From NCBI GenBank assembly GCA_025766275.1, contig JAFKAC010000277.1:1-34112 (forward strand): 34,112 nucleotides of DNA. Direction: 5' to 3'. Source of the stretch: Lactarius indigo (lineage: Eukaryota; Basidiomycota; Agaricomycetes; Russulales; Russulaceae). A program made the position numbers and the translations under genes. The first letter of the stretch is position 1. Every line of letters starts with the position of its first letter. Below are positions 32,382 to 34,112 of the stretch, piece by piece. Below the pieces are notes generated by a model, which worked only from the letters and a program-made list of their open reading frames with translations, had not been told where the DNA came from and did no database searches.

Positions 32382-34112
32382 ATGCCCCCCAGACCTCGCC
32401 CCCGCCCAGCCAACCGTCAGGCTAGTGGTCCAACCCAGCATGCTGCCTCTTCCTCCAAACCCGTACCAATTGCCAAGACGGGCAGGGAGCTGGAAATAGA
32501 CAAAGGCGATGAACTCTTCATCCGGAACAGAAACAGGACTGCCAAGGATTGGCAGAGACTGGATAGAATAGCAAAGGGCGAGCCTCGAGATACTTACTAG
32601 GTACACCCTCTGAAAGGCTAATGCGGTATTGTAGAACAGGCTAGCCAGTTTTTGGAAAGGGAGCTGGACGCGGGTGAGCTTTCGGATGACATCTCTGGCT
32701 CTCCCAAGAAGCGAAGGAAAGCAAGACAACGAGAGGGCTCCGAACTCCCAGAATGGACAAGGCAGACCGATGTCACGTAAGTCAGGTTATCGCCCTCATA
32801 TCGTCTCTACAGCCTATATGTACAACCCCCACCCTACACCCCGAGTCGACCGTCTCACTAGTGAGCTTATGCCGCAGGAGATCGTCGAATGTTATCATCT
32901 CTGTCTCACAATTACTTACGAGGACCTCCGCTGACCTGCGGACATTCACGTATCATCTAGTCTACTCGCTCCCGACGACGAGAGCGACTTGGAAGTCTTT
33001 GATGTGGCTTCTCAAGAGATGAACGATTCCCACCCTGTTACGACCCATGGCACCAATAAGCGGCCGCGTAGCCGATCAAGGTCCTTGACCCCACCACCTG
33101 GCCTATCCATGCAACAGATTCTGCACGTACGGAATCTCGTTAGGTAACTATTCATCAGAGAAATCCACGATGCTGTGTCCTAAGATGGAGGTTCGCAGCA
33201 CAACCCTACAGGATTCTCTACGCGCCGATTCTCCGACCAATGATTTCGTCGACGACTCGGTCGATACCATCGTGCTTGATGAAGATCTTGCTTCCATTGC
33301 CCGCGAAGTACAGGCTCGAGTCAATCGCAGAGGTGACGTTGAGAGTGGCGGCGGACCAGAGATTGTCACAATTAAAGTACGCTGGCTGTTGAACAGTGAT
33401 GGTCGTGCAGGGCGTTCGGACGTTCGAAATGAAGCGGGTAGTGTTGTTGTCTTGCCACCTCCATGAATGTTAGTGACTCCTTCCCTATAGCACGATACTT
33501 TCCACGCACTATTCGAAGATGTCGCCACGCAGCTGATATCCTCGCGAGCTCTCTTGTCTTGACTCACAGTGGTGCGCGCGTGTTCGCGTCTGCAACGCCG
33601 CATAGCTTGAAAATCTGGGCCGAGGCACAAATGGGCACGTTTGTCTCCAGAGTTCGAGTGTTCACGTGGCTGACGACATTGCGTCTAGACGCATCTGACG
33701 TGACAACCTTTGAATACCTTCGCGAACAGCGACATGAGCTCCACCCACCATTAGCGGGTTCATCCACTAGCTGGACCCCGCCACCTGGTAGTATAGAGGA
33801 CGGTGAATCCGAGTCGGATGTCCAATCGGTTGCAGAGGAGGATGACGACACATTCAAACTGGTCGTGCGATCGGGTATGACGAAAGATGTTACACTCAAG
33901 GTGCGACCAACAACAAGCTGCGGCGCCATCGTCAAGGCATTCTTGAGGCGTGCGGGGATTGCGGACAAGTACCCTGAGGGGAAAAGTTCCCGCAAGAAGA
34001 GTGCTGTTGGAGGACCACGACTTATGATTGATGGCGACCGGATGGACCCAGATACACCAATTTCCGAGGCAGACCTAGAAGATGGAGATCAGGTCGAGGT
34101 CACAGGTTTGTA
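32382..34112 (+). CDS. Rad60/NIP45-like protein with SUMO-like domains (3' edge cut)
   Basis: The N-terminus MPPRPRPRPANRQ is followed by KGDELFIRNRNRTAKDWQRL, then acidic and Arg/Ser-rich stretches (KKRRKARQRE, RPRSRSRSLTPPP). The first SUMO-like domain has IVTIKVRWLLNSDG, HDTFHALFEDVA and RVFASATPHSLKIWAEAQM. The second is C-terminal: FKLVVRSGMTKDVTLKVRP, CGAIVKAFLRRAGIADKY, GPRLMIDGDRMDPDTPISEA, DLEDGDQVEVTGL. The order fits the RENi family (S. pombe Rad60, yeast Esc2, human NIP45). These aid genome stability and sumoylation, the last domain binding the E2 enzyme Ubc9. Sequence ends at TA after the final Leu codon, so the stop codon misses its third base. At the first exon boundary the only GT donor (32601) follows an in-frame TAG, while a GC donor at 32571 keeps the frame open. 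The intron after QTDVT (about 32767-32990) may hide another exon. Confidence 0.8.

Noticed and set aside
1..34112. CRISPR arrays, rRNA genes, retrotransposon pol genes, a secondary-metabolite cluster
   Set aside because: None was seen. The gene architecture is that of an intron-rich fungal nuclear chromosome and no regularly spaced repeats or reverse transcriptase motifs are present.

Overview
The window is nuclear DNA of a filamentous basidiomycete, most likely an agaricomycete. Almost every gene is cut by many short GT-AG introns of about 45-70 nt with CTAAT/CTRAC-type branch points. Spacing is tight. A DUF6533 seven-helix membrane protein, a family expanded in mushroom-forming fungi, lies beside ordinary eukaryotic housekeeping genes. 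All exon structures were read by eye from splice sites and reading-frame continuity, with no transcript support.

Left part (1-9.7 kb): a mitochondrially targeted single-pass protein of unknown function (475-1389, +). A DUF6533 membrane protein (2268-4839, +) follows, and one of its introns carries a 657-bp inverted-repeat element. After a gene-poor kilobase come COX20 (5960-6622, +), a rhodanese/Cdc25-like phosphatase (6774-7446, -), the mitochondrial porin VDAC (7565-8713, +) and cofilin (9022-9666, -).

Middle (9.8-22 kb): alpha-actinin (9820-12563, -) and the FACT subunit Pob3 (12664-14952, +) share a 100-bp divergent promoter with two ACGCGT boxes and an E2F-like site. A 1233-aa protein with a disordered N-terminus and a C-terminal RA-PH tandem (15264-19452, -) follows, then a DCAF4-like WD40 gene (20143-21949, +) whose reading frame is hard to close.

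Right part (22-34.1 kb): a homeodomain-like protein lacking the usual Asn51 (22668-23976, -), an AAAP-type amino-acid transporter (24116-25786, -) and an aquaglyceroporin with one GC-AG intron (25990-27433, -). A 1.85-kb stretch without a recognisable gene follows. Then come a GCFC/PAXBP1-Ntr2-type spliceosome-disassembly factor (29285-32279, -) and, head to head with it, a Rad60/NIP45-like protein with two SUMO-like domains (32382 to the window edge, +), which lacks only the last base of its stop codon.

The gene set mixes mitochondrial functions (COX20, porin, unknown protein), actin functions (cofilin next to alpha-actinin), chromatin and genome maintenance (Pob3, Rad60) and membrane transport. 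It does not look like a biosynthetic or defence cluster. The least expected item is the small inverted-repeat element inside the DUF6533 intron: removing it leaves an ordinary 49-nt intron.
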